Assembly: GCA_030041115.1 (NCBI GenBank)
Contig: JASHOM010000071.1
Span: 1-50,700, forward strand
Length of the DNA stretch: 50,700 bases
Direction of reading: 5' to 3'
DNA from: Vulcanimicrobiota bacterium
Lineage (GTDB): Bacteria > Vulcanimicrobiota > Vulcanimicrobiia > Vulcanimicrobiales > Vulcanimicrobiaceae
Both the position numbers and the translations under genes were made by a program. Below, in pieces: positions 33,707-44,738 of this stretch. The first letter of the stretch is position 1. Each line of letters starts with the position of its first letter. Under the pieces are notes generated by a model. That model was not told the DNA's origin, searched no databases, and worked only from the letters and a program-made list of their open reading frames with translations.

Positions 33707-35824
33707 ATGCATTCCGGCGACGACGGCATCGTCGTGCGTGCCTCGCTGCCCCACGCCGCGCGCGCCTTCGTGCGCGAACGCGGTGCCGCAACGCTCGCCG
33801 AGATGCGCCGGGTCGACGGCGAGGGTCTCTTCGAGCTTCGCATGCCCGAGCGACGCGAGGCCTTCGACTACGTGCTTGCGCTCGAGAATGCCGGCGGCAA
33901 CGAGGAGATCGAAGACGCCTATCGCTTCGGTCCCATTCTCGGCGACGTCGACGTCTATCTCATCGCCGAGGGCACGCACCTGCGCCTGTGGGACGTGCTC
34001 GGCTCGCACGTTCGCACGATCGACGGCGTTTCCGGCGTAACTTTTGCGCTGTGGGCACCGAACGCGCAGCGAGTCAGCGTCGTCGGCGATTTCAACGGTT
34101 GGGACGGCCGGCGTCATCCGATGCGCAAACGCGTGGAGTGCGGAGTTTGGGAGATCTTCGTTCCGGCGGCGAGCGAAGGAGCGCGTTACAAGTACGAAAT
34201 CCTGGGCGCTCGCGGCGATCTGCTGCCGCTCAAAGCCGATCCGCTCGCGCGCCACGCGGAGGTGCGGCCCGCAAACGCCTCGATCGTGTGGAAGGAAAGC
34301 GCGCCGCCGTGGCACGACGACTCCTGGATGCGCGAGCGGCACGAGCGCAATCGCCGCGATGCTCCCATCTCGATCTACGAGGTGCATCCGGGCTCCTGGC
34401 GCCGGCACGGCGACGGACGTGTCTTGAACTACCGCGAACTCGCCGGCCGGCTTCTGCCGTACGTTTGCGAGATGGGCTTTACGCACGTCGAGCTGCTGCC
34501 CATCACGGAGCATCCGTTCGACGGGTCGTGGGGTTATCAGCCGACCGGGATGTTCGCGCCGACAAGCCGCTACGGAACGCCCGATGACTTCCGTGCGTTC
34601 GTCGAGCGCGCGCACGAACTGAAGATCGGCGTGATCCTCGATTGGGTACCCGGTCATTTTCCCGACGATCCGCACGGTCTGGCCTTCTTCGACGGAACGC
34701 ATCTCTACGAGCACGGGGACCCGCGTCAAGGCTTCGCTCCCGATTGGAACACGCTGATCTACAACTACGGACGGCGGGAGGTCGCAAATTTCTTGCTTGC
34801 AAGCGCGCTCTACTGGCTCGAGGAGTTCCACGCCGACGGCTTGCGGGTCGACGCGGTCGCCTCCATGCTCTATCTCGACTACAGCCGCCGCCCCGGCGAA
34901 TGGGTGCCCAACGCAGCCGGCGGCAACGAGAACCTCGAGGCAATCGCGTTTCTGCGGCGCCTGAACGAAACGCTCTACGGACGTTACGACGGCAGCGTGA
35001 CGATTGCCGAAGAATCGACGGCGTGGCCGATGGTCTCGATGCCGGTGAGCGACGGCGGCCTGGGCTTCGGTTATAAATGGAACATGGGCTGGATGCACGA
35101 CACCCTCGAGTATTTCGGCTACGATCCCCTCTACCGGCGCTACCATCAAAACCGCTTGACCTTCGGGCTCGTCTACGCCTACAGCGAGAACTACGTTCTC
35201 CCGCTCTCACACGACGAAGTGGTCCACGCAAAGCGCTCGCTGCTGCTCAAGATGCCCGGCGACCGCTGGCAGCGTTTCGCAAACCTACGCCTGCTCCTCG
35301 CCTTGACCTTCACGCACCCCGGAAAGAAGTTGCTCTTCATGGGCAGCGAACTCGCCCCCGAGTCCGAATGGAACCATGACGCGCAGCTCGATTGGAGCAT
35401 CCTCGCCGACCCACAGCACTCCGGGGTGAAACGCTTGGTGCGCGATTGCAACGCGCTGTACGTCAGCTCGCCGGCGCTCTACCGCCTCGACGCGCAGCCG
35501 CCGGGTTTCGAATGGATCGACTTTGCCGACGCCATTCAAAGCGTACTCGCCTTTGCGCGCAAAGGCATCAATGAAGCCGACGGCCTATTCGTGGTGGCGA
35601 TCAACGCCACTCCCGTCGTCCATCACGGCTATCGCATCGGCGCACCGCGCCCCGGCGTCTATCGCGAGGCGCTCAACACCGATTCGCAATACTACGGCGG
35701 CAGCAACGTCGGAAACTGCGGTCTGATCGAAACGCGGCCGATCGCGTCGCACGGCCGCCCGCACTCACTGACGCTGACGCTGCCTCCGCTGGCGGCGGTC
35801 GTGCTTTCCCTCGGGACGCCGTGA
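33707..35824 (+). CDS. glgB: 1,4-alpha-glucan branching enzyme
   Basis: A GH13/CBM48 branching enzyme of at least 705 residues. CBM48-like domain (VTFALWAPNAQRVSVVGDFNGWDG) then the catalytic barrel: YEVHPGSW, LRVDAVASMLY (nucleophile Asp), TIAEESTAWP (acid Glu) and LSHDEVVH (Asp). Family homology clearly begins upstream of ATG 33707, at TDPFAYLG, so the real N-terminus is probably longer. The only possible upstream start without leaving the frame is a CTG at 33662, six bases after GAGGG. Its stop overlaps glgX by four bases. It makes alpha-1,6 branches in glycogen. Confidence 0.95.
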   Translation: MHSGDDGIVVRASLPHAARAFVRERGAATLAEMRRVDGEGLFELRMPERREAFDYVLALENAGGNEEIEDAYRFGPILGDVDVYLIAEGTHLRLWDVLGSHVRTIDGVSGVTFALWAPNAQRVSVVGDFNGWDGRRHPMRKRVECGVWEIFVPAASEGARYKYEILGARGDLLPLKADPLARHAEVRPANASIVWKESAPPWHDDSWMRERHERNRRDAPISIYEVHPGSWRRHGDGRVLNYRELAGRLLPYVCEMGFTHVELLPITEHPFDGSWGYQPTGMFAPTSRYGTPDDFRAFVERAHELKIGVILDWVPGHFPDDPHGLAFFDGTHLYEHGDPRQGFAPDWNTLIYNYGRREVANFLLASALYWLEEFHADGLRVDAVASMLYLDYSRRPGEWVPNAAGGNENLEAIAFLRRLNETLYGRYDGSVTIAEESTAWPMVSMPVSDGGLGFGYKWNMGWMHDTLEYFGYDPLYRRYHQNRLTFGLVYAYSENYVLPLSHDEVVHAKRSLLLKMPGDRWQRFANLRLLLALTFTHPGKKLLFMGSELAPESEWNHDAQLDWSILADPQHSGVKRLVRDCNALYVSSPALYRLDAQPPGFEWIDFADAIQSVLAFARKGINEADGLFVVAINATPVVHHGYRIGAPRPGVYREALNTDSQYYGGSNVGNCGLIETRPIASHGRPHSLTLTLPPLAAVVLSLGTP

Positions 35825-37947
35825 AACGCGCGGCGGTGCTGCCGGGGCGGCCCTACCCGCTGGGCGCGACCTGGAACGGCGCCGGCGTAAACTTTGCGCT
35901 GTTCTCCGCGCACGCCGAAAAAGTCGAGCTCTGCCTCTTCGATCCGCGCGGCCGGCGCGAGGTGCAACGCATCGTTCTCCCCGAGTATACGGATTTGGTC
36001 TGGCACGGTTATCTCCCGGATGCGCGGCCGGGCCTGCTCTACGGATACCGGGTGTACGGGCCCTACGATCCCGCAAACGGACACCGGTTCAACCATCACA
36101 AGTTGCTGATCGATCCGTATGCAGCGATGATCGCAGGCACGCTGCAGTGGAGCGACGCGCAGTTCGGCTACCGGATCGGCTCGCCGCGCGGCGATCTCTC
36201 CTTCGACCGGCGCGACGACGCCGCGGGAATGCCGAAGTGCGTCGTCGTCGATACCGCGTTCACCTGGGGAAATGACCGGCTTCTCCACACGCGCTGGCAC
36301 GAGCTGATCGTTTACGAGCTGCACGTGCGCGGCTTCACCATGAAACATCCCGGAATACCGGCGAATCTCCGAGGAACGGTCGCGGGCCTCTCGTCGCCGG
36401 CGGCAATCGAGCATCTGACCCGACTCGGCGTCACCGCGGTCGAGCTGCTCCCGGTCAACTACTTCGCCGACGACCGGCATCTCGTCGAGCGCGGCTTGCG
36501 CAATTATTGGGGTTACAGCCCGATTTCTTTTTTCGCCCCGCAACCGCGTTACCTCGCCGAGCCGAATCTCGGCGAATTCAAAACGATGGTGTCACGCTTG
36601 CACGATGCCGGAGTCGAGGTCATCCTCGACGTCGTGTTCAATCATACGGCCGAGGGAAACGAGCTCGGACCGACGCTAAGTTTGCGGGGCATCGACAACA
36701 AATCGTACTACGCGCTCGCCGAAGACCCGCGCTACTACCTCGATTACACGGGATGCGGAAACTCGCTCGACTTCGATCGCGCACACGTGCTCGCCCTCGT
36801 CACCGATGCGCTGCGCTACTGGGTTCGCGAGATGCACGTCGACGGTTTCCGCTTCGATCTCGCGACGACGCTCGCCCGTCGCGACGGGCGGTTCACGACG
36901 CACGGCAACTTCCTCACCGCCGTCGCCGCGGATCCGGCGCTCTCTCGAGTCAAGCTCATCGCCGAGCCGTGGGACCTTGGCCCCGACGGCTATCGCGCCG
37001 GCGATTTTCCGGCGGGATGGTCGGAGTGGAACGATCGTTTCCGCGACGGCGTCCGGCGCTTTTGGCGCGGCGACGGCAGCACGCCCGACATGGCGACGCG
37101 GCTGACCGGTTCGAGCGATCTCTTCGATCGCCGCGGCCGGCGCCCGCGCGCGAGCTTGAACTTCGTCACCGCGCACGACGGACTCACGCTGACCGACCTC
37201 GTCTCGTACGACGGCAAGCACAACGAGGCGAACCTCGATGACAATCGGGACGGAATTCAAGAGAACTTTAGCTGGAACTGCGGCGTCGAAGGGGAGACGC
37301 TCGACCCGCAGATTCTCGCCCTGCGAGGCAAACAGCGGCGTAACTTTTTGGCGACGCTGCTCCTGTCACAAGGCACACCGATGCTGCTGGCCGGCGACGA
37401 GTTGGCCCGGACCCAGCACGGAAACAACAACGCGTACTGCCAGGACAACGAGCTGAGCTGGGTCGATTGGTCGTCGACGAGCGACGCTCACGACGGCGCG
37501 CTGATCGAATACGTGCGGGAGCTCATCGCCTTGCGGCGCGCACATCCGGTCTTCCGGCGCCCGCGGTTCTTCCGCGGCGTCGAGGCGGAGCCGTCGCCCC
37601 TCAAGGACATCACCTGGTTTGCGCCCGACGGTCGCGAAATGACTCGCGACGACTGGAACGACGGCGGACGCCGCTGCTTCGGCGCGCTGCTCGGCGGCGA
37701 CGTCGGCGATCGTTTCATCAGTCTCCAAGGCTATCCCGAGCTCGACGACAGCTTCTTGATGATCCTCAACGCCCACGCGACGTCGGTCGAGTTCGTCCTG
37801 CCTCTGATTGCGCCGGTACGCCGCTGGACGCATCTGCTCGATACGGCGCGCTTGGGCGCAACGCCGAGGCTGCCGATCGCGCCGGGTTCGCGGCTGACGG
37901 TCGCGGATCATTCGTTCTCGCTCTTCGCCGGACGGCTGACGGAGTGA
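35821..37947 (+). CDS. glgX: Glycogen debranching enzyme GlgX
   Basis: A 708-residue GH13 enzyme. CBM48-like N-domain (PLGATWNGAGVNFALFSAHAEKV), then family motifs DVVFNHTAEGNELGPT, GFRFDLATTLAR (nucleophile), KLIAEPWDLGPDGY (acid) and VTAHDGLTLTDLVSYDGKHNEAN. Length and motifs fit isoamylase-type GlgX, which hydrolyses alpha-1,6 bonds of limit dextrins. The GTG start lies in the glgB stop and the stop overlaps malQ, so glgB-glgX-malQ are translationally coupled. Confidence 0.95.
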   Translation: MKRAAVLPGRPYPLGATWNGAGVNFALFSAHAEKVELCLFDPRGRREVQRIVLPEYTDLVWHGYLPDARPGLLYGYRVYGPYDPANGHRFNHHKLLIDPYAAMIAGTLQWSDAQFGYRIGSPRGDLSFDRRDDAAGMPKCVVVDTAFTWGNDRLLHTRWHELIVYELHVRGFTMKHPGIPANLRGTVAGLSSPAAIEHLTRLGVTAVELLPVNYFADDRHLVERGLRNYWGYSPISFFAPQPRYLAEPNLGEFKTMVSRLHDAGVEVILDVVFNHTAEGNELGPTLSLRGIDNKSYYALAEDPRYYLDYTGCGNSLDFDRAHVLALVTDALRYWVREMHVDGFRFDLATTLARRDGRFTTHGNFLTAVAADPALSRVKLIAEPWDLGPDGYRAGDFPAGWSEWNDRFRDGVRRFWRGDGSTPDMATRLTGSSDLFDRRGRRPRASLNFVTAHDGLTLTDLVSYDGKHNEANLDDNRDGIQENFSWNCGVEGETLDPQILALRGKQRRNFLATLLLSQGTPMLLAGDELARTQHGNNNAYCQDNELSWVDWSSTSDAHDGALIEYVRELIALRRAHPVFRRPRFFRGVEAEPSPLKDITWFAPDGREMTRDDWNDGGRRCFGALLGGDVGDRFISLQGYPELDDSFLMILNAHATSVEFVLPLIAPVRRWTHLLDTARLGATPRLPIAPGSRLTVADHSFSLFAGRLTE

Positions 37948-39887
37948 TCGAGTCGCATTACTTCGACTACTGGGGCAATCGAGTGGAGGCACCGCCGTCC
38001 ACGCGCGCGGCCCTGCTCGCGGCGATGGGCTACGACGCCGGCGAGCCGCAGGGCGATGCGACCAGGACCGGTTTGCCTGCGGTGATCGTCGTGCGCCAAG
38101 GCGAGAACGCGACGCTCCCGCCCGGCGTCCGCGGCCGAGTCGTTCTCGAAGACGGCACGGAGTTCGCCGGCGAGCGCAGCGGCTTGCCCTTGGGCTATCA
38201 CCGCCTAACGGCCGGCCGCGGTCGAGCGGCGCAATCGTGCGTGCTGATCGTCGCGCCGCCGCGCTGTTATCTCTCGCCCGCGATGCGCAACCGCCGGTCG
38301 TGGGCACTCGCAACGCAGCTCTACGCGCTGCGCTCGCGGCGCAACTGGGGCATCGGCGATTTCACCGATCTGTCGGCGTTCGCACGACAGGCCGCGGTCG
38401 CCGGCGCCGACGCGGTCGCGCTCAACCCGCTGCACGCGCTCCATCTCGATAATCCGGACTCGCCGAGTCCGTACAGCCCTTCGAGCCGCCTCTTTCTCAA
38501 CGCCTTGTACATCGACGTCGAAGGCATTGACGAATTCGCGCGGTCGCGCGAGCTGCAGGCGGAGGTCGCCGGCGCCGGCTTCCAAGAGCGGCTCGCAGCC
38601 TTGCGCCGTTGCGAGCTCGTCGATTACGCCGGCGTCGCGCGGCTCAAACTCGAAATGCTCGCCCGGCTGCATCGCATCTTTCGCGCGAATCGCGGCGATC
38701 GCCGCGACCACGCTTTCCGGCGATTCGTGCGCGCCGGAGGGAGCGCGCTGCAACGCTGGGCGGCCTACGAGGCGCTATCGGAGTTTTTTCGGGCGCGCGA
38801 CTCCCGGTGCTACGGCTGGCGGCAATGGCCGCACGAGTACCGCTCGCCGGAGTCGCCGCAGGTCGCACGCTTCGTCGACGAACGCGGCGAACGAGTCGAG
38901 TTCTATCTTTTCTTGCAGTGGCTGGCACACGGACAGCTCGCGACTGCCGCCCGCGCCGGTGCAAAGCTCTACTGCGATCTGGCGGTCGGCGTTGACGTCA
39001 ACGGAGCCGATGCGTGGGCCGATCAACATGCGATCGTGGCCGAGGCCTCGCTCGGCGCACCGGGCGACCCGCTCAACGCACGCGGCCAGAACTGGGGACT
39101 CGCGCCGTTCTCGCCACGGGCGTTGCGCGAACGCGCCTATGCACCGTTCGTCGCGCTGCTGCGCGCCGGCATGCGCCGGGCGGGCATCCTGCGTATCGAT
39201 CACGTCATGGCGTTGCGACGCGCATTTTGGATTCCGCGCGGCGCGCCCGCGTCGGAAGGCGCCTACGTGCGATACCCCTTCGACGAGATGCTTGCCGTCC
39301 TCGCGCTCGAGAGCGTCCGCAACCGGTGCACGGTCGTCGGCGAAGATCTCGGAACCGTCCCCGAGGGATTTCGCGAACGAATGCAGGCGGAAGCGGCGCT
39401 CTCATCGCGAGTCTTTTACTTCGAGCGAGATTGGAACGACGGCTCCTTTCTGGCGCCGCAGCGCTATCCGGGCTTCGCCGCGGCGAGCGTCGGCACGCAC
39501 GACCTTCCGACGTTGGCCGGATGGTGGACCGGGGATCGCAGCGCAAACGAGGACCGCTTCCGCGATCGCTTCCTGGTCGTCGATGCGCTCGAGCGCGCCG
39601 GCGCGATCGACCCGCAGGTCGCGGCGCGTCTGCGCGACGACGCCGGCGCCGGCGGAAGTCTGCGCGTGGTGCCCGAGCTCGTGGACGCAGTCCACCGTTT
39701 CCTCGCCAAGACGCCCAGCGCGCTCAAGGTCGTCGCAATCGAGGACGTGCTCTACGAAACCGGAGCGATCAACGTCCCAGGAACGTTCGACGAGCATCCG
39801 AACTGGCGCCGTAAACGCTCGATCTCGCTCGAAAGATTCGAAGCCGAACAACGGCTCGCGCAAACCGCTAGGAGCCTGTACCGATGA
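37944..39887 (+). CDS. malQ: 4-alpha-glucanotransferase (amylomaltase)
   Basis: A 647-residue GH77 enzyme. Typical motifs are [47 protein letters not shown] (nucleophile Asp), [15 protein letters not shown] (acid Glu) and [15 protein letters not shown] 37944 overlaps the glgX stop. The first ~110 residues form a separate beta-rich domain, common in long MalQ proteins. It disproportionates maltodextrins released by GlgX. The stop overlaps the next ATG (ATGA). Confidence 0.95.
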   Translation: MIESHYFDYWGNRVEAPPSTRAALLAAMGYDAGEPQGDATRTGLPAVIVVRQGENATLPPGVRGRVVLEDGTEFAGERSGLPLGYHRLTAGRGRAAQSCVLIVAPPRCYLSPAMRNRRSWALATQLYALRSRRNWGIGDFTDLSAFARQAAVAGADAVALNPLHALHLDNPDSPSPYSPSSRLFLNALYIDVEGIDEFARSRELQAEVAGAGFQERLAALRRCELVDYAGVARLKLEMLARLHRIFRANRGDRRDHAFRRFVRAGGSALQRWAAYEALSEFFRARDSRCYGWRQWPHEYRSPESPQVARFVDERGERVEFYLFLQWLAHGQLATAARAGAKLYCDLAVGVDVNGADAWADQHAIVAEASLGAPGDPLNARGQNWGLAPFSPRALRERAYAPFVALLRAGMRRAGILRIDHVMALRRAFWIPRGAPASEGAYVRYPFDEMLAVLALESVRNRCTVVGEDLGTVPEGFRERMQAEAALSSRVFYFERDWNDGSFLAPQRYPGFAAASVGTHDLPTLAGWWTGDRSANEDRFRDRFLVVDALERAGAIDPQVAARLRDDAGAGGSLRVVPELVDAVHRFLAKTPSALKVVAIEDVLYETGAINVPGTFDEHPNWRRKRSISLERFEAEQRLAQTARSLYR

Positions 39888-42385
39888 AAGCCGTTCTGAT
39901 GGCCGGTGGCGAGGGCTCGCGGCTGCGTCCTTTGACTTCCAGCCGTCCCAAGCCCCTCGTCCCCGTCGCCAACAAGCCGGTGATGCACCATATCGTGGAT
40001 CTGTTGCGCCGTCACGGCATCGAGCAGATCGTGTCGACGCTCCACTACCGCGCCGACGAAATCGAGAACTACTTCGGCGACGGGTCGGAGCTGCGCATCG
40101 CGATGGAGTACGTCGTCGAAGATACGCCCCTGGGTACGGCGGGCGCCGTCAAGCTCGCGCACCGGCTTCTCGAAGACGAGCGCTTCATCGTCGTTTCGGG
40201 CGACGCGCTGACCGACATCGATCTCGACGAGCTGGTCGCCGCGCACGAGCGCAGCGGTGCAATAGCCACGATCGCGCTGCACCGCGTCGCCAATCCGCTC
40301 GAGTTCGGCGTCGTCGTCACCGCGGACGACGGACGCATCACTCGCTTCTTGGAGAAACCGTCCTGGGGCGAGATATTCTCCGATACGATCAACACGGGAA
40401 TTTACGTGCTCGAACCCGAGGTCTTGGAGTACATGGAGGAGGGGCAGAACTACGACTTCGCCCGCGACATCTTTCCGCGCATGCTACGCGACGGTCGCGC
40501 GCTTCACGGCCACGTCACCGGCGGCTACTGGAGCGACATCGGCAACCTGCAGCAGTACGTTCAGGCGAACTACGACGCGCTGCGCGGCGCGGTTCGCCTC
40601 GAGATTCCGGGAACCCAAATCGCACCGGGGGTTTGGGTTGGCGACAACGCGCGCATTTCACCCGATGCCCACGTGCACGGGCCGGTCTGCATCGGCAAGA
40701 ACGTCACGATCGAGCGCGATGCCGTCGTCGAGGAGCTGACTTGTCTCGGCGATTCGACGATCGTCGCGGCCAATGCCCGGCTGCACCGGACCATCGGGTG
40801 GGAGGACGTCTACGTCGGCGAAGGCTCGTCGCTCTCCGGTTGCACCTTGGCCGACCGAGTGATCGTGAAGGACCGAGTAACGGTCATGGAAGGTGCCGTG
40901 ATCGGCCGCGGCAGCACGCTCGGCAGCGGGGCGACGGTGCCCTCGAACATCAAGCTTTGGCCCGACAAGTCCGTCGCGTCGGGCTCGATCGTTTCGATGT
41001 CGCTCGTTTACGGAATCAAGTGGCCCGGCTCGCTCTTCGGCGGCGACGGCGTGAGCGGTTTGGCTAACATCGAGATCACGCCGGAGTTCGCGCTGAAGCT
41101 CGGGCAGGCGTTGGGATCCGTGCTGCGCCCCGGCCAGAACGTGATGACCAGCCGAGACGCGCATCCGGCGTCGCGACTGGCGAATCGTTGCATCATCGCC
41201 GGGCTGCTTTCAGTCGGCACCAACGTACACGATCTTCGGGAGACGCCGATGCCCGTCTCGCGGTACGCGGTGCGAATGTCGGGAGACGCCGGCGTGCACG
41301 CCGGAATCTCGCCGCACTATCCCGATCAGTTCCTGCTCGAGTTTTTCGACGCGCACGGCGTCAACGTGGACAAAACCATCGAACGCAAGATCGAGAACAT
41401 CTTCTTCCGCGAGGACTTTCGACGCACGCCGATGGAGGCCGTCGGTCTACTCGACTTTCCGGAACGAGTAACGGAGGCATACAGCAGCGGATTCTTGACG
41501 GCGTTGGCGCCCGAAGCGATCGGCACCGCAAACGTGCGCGTGGCGATCGACTACGCGTACGGCAACGCTTCGCTCATTCTGCCGCGGATTCTGAGCAATC
41601 TGGGCATCGAAATGATCGCACTCAACGCCTTCTTCGACAATGCGAAGGTGCTCACGTTCGCGGCGAATCGCAGGCGCCATCTGGAGCAGCTCGCCAACGC
41701 GACGACCTCGCTGGGCGCCGCGCTCGGGGTGCTGCTCGACCAGCGCGGCGAGTCGCTCGCGCTGGTGGACGACCGAGGGCGAATCATCGAGGGCAGCCGG
41801 CTGCTCGCGCTCTTGACCGTGCTCGTCGCAAGCGTCGTGCCGCACGCGCGCATCGCCGTGCCGGTGATGGCGCCCAGTGCAATCGAGCGCGTCGCCGGAC
41901 AATACGGCGCGACGGTCGTTCGCACTCGTACCGATCGCCGCTCGCTCATGGCGCTGGCCGCCCGCGAGGGGTCCTCGCTTGCCTTTGCGGGCGGCGCGAA
42001 CTACGAACTGATCTTCCCGGAGTTTGCGCCGGTCTTCGACTCGCTGTACGGCACGGCTAAGATCATGGAGCTCCTCGCCGCGCAGGGGCGCCCGCTCAGC
42101 ACGATCGTCGACGAGCTGCCGTCGTCGCATCTCGCGTCGCGGCGCGATCGATGCCCCTGGGAACGCAAGGGCCAAATCATGCGCAAGCTCCTGGAGGAAA
42201 CCGACGGCCGGACCGTCGAGCTCACGGACGGCATCCGCGTTAGCCGCGAGGGGGGATGGGTCTTGGTGCTTCCCGACGCGTCCGACCCACTCTTCAACGT
42301 GTATGCCGAAGGACGCTCGGAGGACGAAGCCAACCGCTACGCCGACGAAATCGCCGGCCGAATCGATGAACTCGCGCGCGGCTAG
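39884..42385 (+). CDS. Sugar-phosphate nucleotidyltransferase fused to phosphomannomutase-like domain
   Basis: An 833-residue fusion. Residues 1-~235 are a nucleotidyltransferase ([29 protein letters not shown]). Residues ~245-370 are a left-handed beta-helix of hexapeptide repeats ([20 protein letters not shown]). Residues ~380-833 resemble an alpha-phosphohexomutase, but the usual TASHNP active-site loop reads [11 protein letters not shown] without the standard phospho-serine context, as is typical of these fusions. Probable role: production of an NDP-sugar or regulation of glycogen/exopolysaccharide precursor supply. It is the last gene of the glg operon. Confidence 0.88.
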   Translation: MKAVLMAGGEGSRLRPLTSSRPKPLVPVANKPVMHHIVDLLRRHGIEQIVSTLHYRADEIENYFGDGSELRIAMEYVVEDTPLGTAGAVKLAHRLLEDERFIVVSGDALTDIDLDELVAAHERSGAIATIALHRVANPLEFGVVVTADDGRITRFLEKPSWGEIFSDTINTGIYVLEPEVLEYMEEGQNYDFARDIFPRMLRDGRALHGHVTGGYWSDIGNLQQYVQANYDALRGAVRLEIPGTQIAPGVWVGDNARISPDAHVHGPVCIGKNVTIERDAVVEELTCLGDSTIVAANARLHRTIGWEDVYVGEGSSLSGCTLADRVIVKDRVTVMEGAVIGRGSTLGSGATVPSNIKLWPDKSVASGSIVSMSLVYGIKWPGSLFGGDGVSGLANIEITPEFALKLGQALGSVLRPGQNVMTSRDAHPASRLANRCIIAGLLSVGTNVHDLRETPMPVSRYAVRMSGDAGVHAGISPHYPDQFLLEFFDAHGVNVDKTIERKIENIFFREDFRRTPMEAVGLLDFPERVTEAYSSGFLTALAPEAIGTANVRVAIDYAYGNASLILPRILSNLGIEMIALNAFFDNAKVLTFAANRRRHLEQLANATTSLGAALGVLLDQRGESLALVDDRGRIIEGSRLLALLTVLVASVVPHARIAVPVMAPSAIERVAGQYGATVVRTRTDRRSLMALAAREGSSLAFAGGANYELIFPEFAPVFDSLYGTAKIMELLAAQGRPLSTIVDELPSSHLASRRDRCPWERKGQIMRKLLEETDGRTVELTDGIRVSREGGWVLVLPDASDPLFNVYAEGRSEDEANRYADEIAGRIDELARG

Positions 42386-42394
42386 CGCGGCTGC

Positions 42395-43642
42395 TCACCG
42401 CAGCATGATTACCTTGCGCCCGAGCACTTCGAGCACTCGCTCCCAAACGTAACGACTCGCCGTTGCCGCGGCGGCATCGCGCAGCCTCCGGCCGAGATCC
42501 GGATCGGCGATGAGTTGCTCGAGGTATGCGGACAGCTCGCGCGGGTCCGCGGTGTCGCAGACGATCGCGTTGTCAAAAGGTGCCGCGTAATCTTCTCCGG
42601 TCGATCCGGTGACCGCGACCCCGCCGGCCGCCATCACCTCGAGTCCGACCAAGCCGAACGGCTCGCGCACGCTGTTGGCGAGAACCGCGTCGGCAACGCG
42701 GTAGAGTGCGACCAATGCCGGCTGGGGAATGAAGCTGCGCACGTTGACGACCGGCCCGCGCACGGCGGCGATTGCTTCGATCACGTCGCACGGCTCGCGC
42801 GCATCGATCGTCAACGCGTCGACGCCCAAGCCTAACTCGTTCGCCCGTTCGAAGATGGTTTCGCCGTACGGCTCCCGGCCGCCGCGCACGACGAGCATCG
42901 CCTCGGCGTGACGGGCGTGAAGAGCCGCAAAAGCCTCGATGACCGGCATCCAGCCCTTGTCCTCCTCGAAGCGCGCCACTTTGACGAACAGCGGGCGCCG
43001 TAGCCCTTTGGCAGCGACTCGCACCAGCTCGTTCGACGGACCCTCCAGCAGTCGCGCGGGAATGCCGTTGGGAACGACCAGCGATTCGACTCCGCGAGCT
43101 TGCAGCTCGAACTTCATGTAGCGGCTGACCGTCGTGATCCGCGCCGCGCGCGACAGCGCATCCCAGTCGATCGCGTCGAAACCATAGGTGTTGTTTGCGT
43201 TCCACACGAGGATCGTACGATCGCGCAGATTCCGTTTGCGCAGGGCGGCGTCGAGCGCGACGGCGCAAGGCGCGGTTTGCCAATCCTCCGCGATGATCAT
43301 GACGCGGCCGCCATGGCGTGACGCGGGCTCGACGATCGTCTCGGCGACGAAGGGCGGCACGCTGACGGCGTAGTCGTCGCGCTTGCCGAGCTCGCCGTCG
43401 TACACCCCATCGGGATGATAGGCTGAAATCCACTGGCACCAGCGCCGATACTCTAGAGTAGGGGACGCCCGCTCGACCGGTGGGCGTGCAGGATCCCCCA
43501 CGAAAACGAGCGTGGTGTCGACGCCCGCTTGCGCGAGCGCGGCGCTCAGCCCGGTCACGCGAGTTCCAAGACCCCCGACCGTCGAATACGGATCGGGACC
43601 TTCGAATGAAAGGAGTACGGCACTCTGCGGCAGAGGAAGCAT
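42395..43642 (-). CDS. Glycosyltransferase (GT4/GT5-like, glycogen-synthase fold)
   Basis: A 415-residue GT-B glycosyltransferase. The N-terminus has PYSTVGGLGTRVTGLSAALAQAG, the ADP/UDP-sugar-binding glycine loop of starch/glycogen synthases and GT4 enzymes. The C-terminal domain has KVARFEEDKGW and the donor motif SVREPFGLVGLEVMAAGG with its catalytic Glu. The start at 43642 is chosen by homology to the family; an upstream GTG is possible and the Shine-Dalgarno is weak. It is convergent with the glg operon, ten bases from its end, and likely adds glucose or mannose to an alpha-glucan or related polymer. Confidence 0.88.
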   Translation of the reverse strand: MLPLPQSAVLLSFEGPDPYSTVGGLGTRVTGLSAALAQAGVDTTLVFVGDPARPPVERASPTLEYRRWCQWISAYHPDGVYDGELGKRDDYAVSVPPFVAETIVEPASRHGGRVMIIAEDWQTAPCAVALDAALRKRNLRDRTILVWNANNTYGFDAIDWDALSRAARITTVSRYMKFELQARGVESLVVPNGIPARLLEGPSNELVRVAAKGLRRPLFVKVARFEEDKGWMPVIEAFAALHARHAEAMLVVRGGREPYGETIFERANELGLGVDALTIDAREPCDVIEAIAAVRGPVVNVRSFIPQPALVALYRVADAVLANSVREPFGLVGLEVMAAGGVAVTGSTGEDYAAPFDNAIVCDTADPRELSAYLEQLIADPDLGRRLRDAAAATASRYVWERVLEVLGRKVIMLR

Positions 43643-43683
43643 CCGAACCGCACTTTGCAGAAGGCGCACAAAGTCCCGCAACC

Positions 43684-44334
43684 ATGGGTACCATTGCTTC
43701 AATGCACGTTGGCAAGGGCGCCGTCGCCGGCGGCGCGTCGTTGATATTGCTTGCGGTTGCCGCACCGGCCCGCGCGAACTCGACCGTGCCGGCGCAAGCA
43801 ACGCTCTTCGCGCGAAGCTTGGCACCGCCCAGCTACACCTTTCATCTCGACGTCGCAATGGCAATGCGCCACTTTCCGTGGCTGCACTTCCGGCTGGAAG
43901 GTACGGGCGTTTACGATCCGGGCGAGAGTTACGTGGTTCACTTCAGCTCGGTACCGTGGTTCATTCCCCGTCAGCAGCATAGCTGCGATCTTTCGATGCT
44001 CGACCCGCTGATGTGGCCGAATCGGTACACCTATCAAGAAGTTGGCCAGCGCGACGACGAGACGCTCTTTGCGCTGCAGGCGATCGACGATCCCTCGCTC
44101 AAAGGAGCAACCGTGGCCATCGGACCCAAAGGGAGAGCGCGCGAGATCGACGCCACCTACAGCGACGGAACGCACATCGAAACGCGAGTCAACTCGAGCG
44201 ACGTCGACGGCTTCTTCCTACCGGCGACGATGACGGCGGATATCGACGAGCCGCATCTCTCGCTCTCGGCGGACGCCGACTTCAAGGATTACGACTTCGC
44301 CGCGCAAGAACTGCCGCAGAGCAGCTCGCCTTGA
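43684..44334 (+). CDS. Secreted protein of unknown function
   Basis: A 216-residue protein from ATG 43684 (or 43702) with a signal peptide (GGASLILLAVAAPARA, cleavage near ARA-NS). The mature region is beta-rich with aromatic residues and a conserved-looking block SVPWFIPRQQHSCDLSMLDP carrying the single mature Cys. It resembles periplasmic lipid-carrier-like beta folds, but no firm family assignment is possible. It is divergent from the glycosyltransferase, 41 bases apart, and its stop overlaps the PCD gene's TTG. Confidence 0.65.
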   Translation: MGTIASMHVGKGAVAGGASLILLAVAAPARANSTVPAQATLFARSLAPPSYTFHLDVAMAMRHFPWLHFRLEGTGVYDPGESYVVHFSSVPWFIPRQQHSCDLSMLDPLMWPNRYTYQEVGQRDDETLFALQAIDDPSLKGATVAIGPKGRAREIDATYSDGTHIETRVNSSDVDGFFLPATMTADIDEPHLSLSADADFKDYDFAAQELPQSSSP

Positions 44335-44738
44335 GCGAGCTCGCGCAACGCACGTGCATCCCGTGTCGCGGCGGCGTTCCTCCTCTCGACGACGAAGCGA
44401 TCGCTCCGCTTCTCGCGCAGTTGAGCCCCGGTTGGCGCGTCGTCGAGCGCGCTGACCCCAGACGCGGGAGCATCACGATCCTCGCCGGCAGCTACGAGTT
44501 CGAGAATTTCGCGGCTGCGATGCGCGCCGCGCTCCGAATCGGCGAGATGGCCGAAGCGCAGCAACATCACCCCGATCTTCACGTTTCGTGGGGACGGCTG
44601 GGCGTGGACGTTTGGACGCATAAGATCGGCGGCTTGACCGAGAGCGACTTCGTTTTCGCCGCCAAGTGCGATGCATTGGCCGGCGGCGAAGTGACGCCGG
44701 CGGATCGGCCGGGCCGGAGCCTCTCATCGACGGCCTGA
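44331..44738 (+). CDS. Pterin-4a-carbinolamine dehydratase family (PCD/DCoH)
   Basis: A 135-residue protein starting with TTG within the preceding stop. The PCD signature [23 protein letters not shown] holds the paired catalytic histidines. The N-terminal [16 protein letters not shown] is typical. It should dehydrate 4a-hydroxytetrahydropterins during pterin recycling, although many bacterial PCD proteins act on molybdopterin or have no paired aromatic hydroxylase. No hydroxylase gene is present here. Its 3' end overlaps the deaminase ORF if that starts at its GTG. Confidence 0.9.
   Translation: MSELAQRTCIPCRGGVPPLDDEAIAPLLAQLSPGWRVVERADPRRGSITILAGSYEFENFAAAMRAALRIGEMAEAQQHHPDLHVSWGRLGVDVWTHKIGGLTESDFVFAAKCDALAGGEVTPADRPGRSLSSTA

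Noticed and set aside
38527-41067. Long plus-strand ORF (846 codons) within malQ and the nucleotidyltransferase gene
   Set aside because: Ser/Arg-rich out-of-frame shadow spanning two well-supported genes.
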